Below, piece by piece: positions 63,951 through 64,000 of a stretch of DNA of 64,000 bases (the stretch's first letter is position 1; each line of letters opens with the position of its first letter). Made by a program: the position numbers and the translations under genes. The notes beneath the pieces are model-generated. The model did not search any database. It was not told the DNA's origin and saw only the letters and a list, made by a program, of their open reading frames with translations. Source of the DNA: Paraburkholderia aromaticivorans (GTDB lineage Bacteria; Pseudomonadota; Gammaproteobacteria; Burkholderiales; Burkholderiaceae); NCBI RefSeq assembly GCF_002278075.1, contig NZ_CP022989.1:1426001-1490000 (forward strand), given 5' to 3'.

Positions 63951-64000
63951 AGCTTCAAAGTGTTGCCTGGCGTGCCGGGCAGCGCTAAGTCATTGATTGC

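Overview
The window is 64 kb of GC-rich betaproteobacterial chromosome. The 16S/23S/5S operon, the str and S10 operon start (rpsL-rpsG-fusA-tuf-rpsJ), the type 2 argC, the DUF2957 lipoproteins and the paaABCDE order all fit Burkholderia sensu lato, most likely the main chromosome of a Paraburkholderia. I see no insertion sequence, integrase, prophage, CRISPR array or obvious genomic island. Most of the window is conserved core chromosome.

Positions 1-21 kb form a mixed metabolic and envelope region. It holds the end of a probable lytic transglycosylase, a DUF2242 lipoprotein, an AT-rich gene-free stretch with two perfect DnaA boxes, an EamA exporter divergent from an IclR regulator, two small Burkholderia-type hypotheticals, a Mut7-C/ubiquitin-fold protein, a 3-hydroxyisobutyrate-dehydrogenase-like enzyme, a LysE exporter, a candidate short sRNA with two anti-Shine-Dalgarno motifs, an OmpW-like porin, two paralogous DUF2957 lipoproteins, argC, a WrbA-like flavoprotein, a PEBP protein, an RcsB-type response regulator, pyrE, an MFS transporter and maeB.

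Positions 21-34 kb are an aromatic and amino-acid catabolism block. A 1199-residue fused indolepyruvate:ferredoxin oxidoreductase is followed by hppD divergent from an Lrp-family regulator, a GNAT acetyltransferase, and the phenylacetyl-CoA epoxidase operon paaABCDE with a DUF1835 gene and a TetR-family regulator behind it. A perfect 16-bp palindrome overlaps the paaA promoter and is the likely operator for that regulator. The pathways converge on breakdown of phenylalanine, tyrosine and related aryl-pyruvates and aryl-acetates.

Positions 34-37 kb hold an FAD oxidoreductase and a secreted SGNH hydrolase. From 37 to 64 kb is the gene-expression core: rrn operon with tRNA-Ile and tRNA-Ala in the spacer, tRNA-Tyr/Gly/Thr-tuf-tRNA-Trp-secE-nusG-rplK-rplA-rplJ-rplL-rpoB-rpoC, then recQ, then rpsL-rpsG-fusA-tuf-rpsJ. 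The two tuf genes are about 19 kb apart in the same orientation and nearly identical.

The observations most worth a second look are the anti-SD sRNA candidate (7738-7833), the DnaA-box AT-rich stretch (1228-1485), the orphan palindrome at 11941, the large inverted repeat between paaE and the DUF1835 gene, and the DUF1835 gene itself. I found no clear new multi-gene system.
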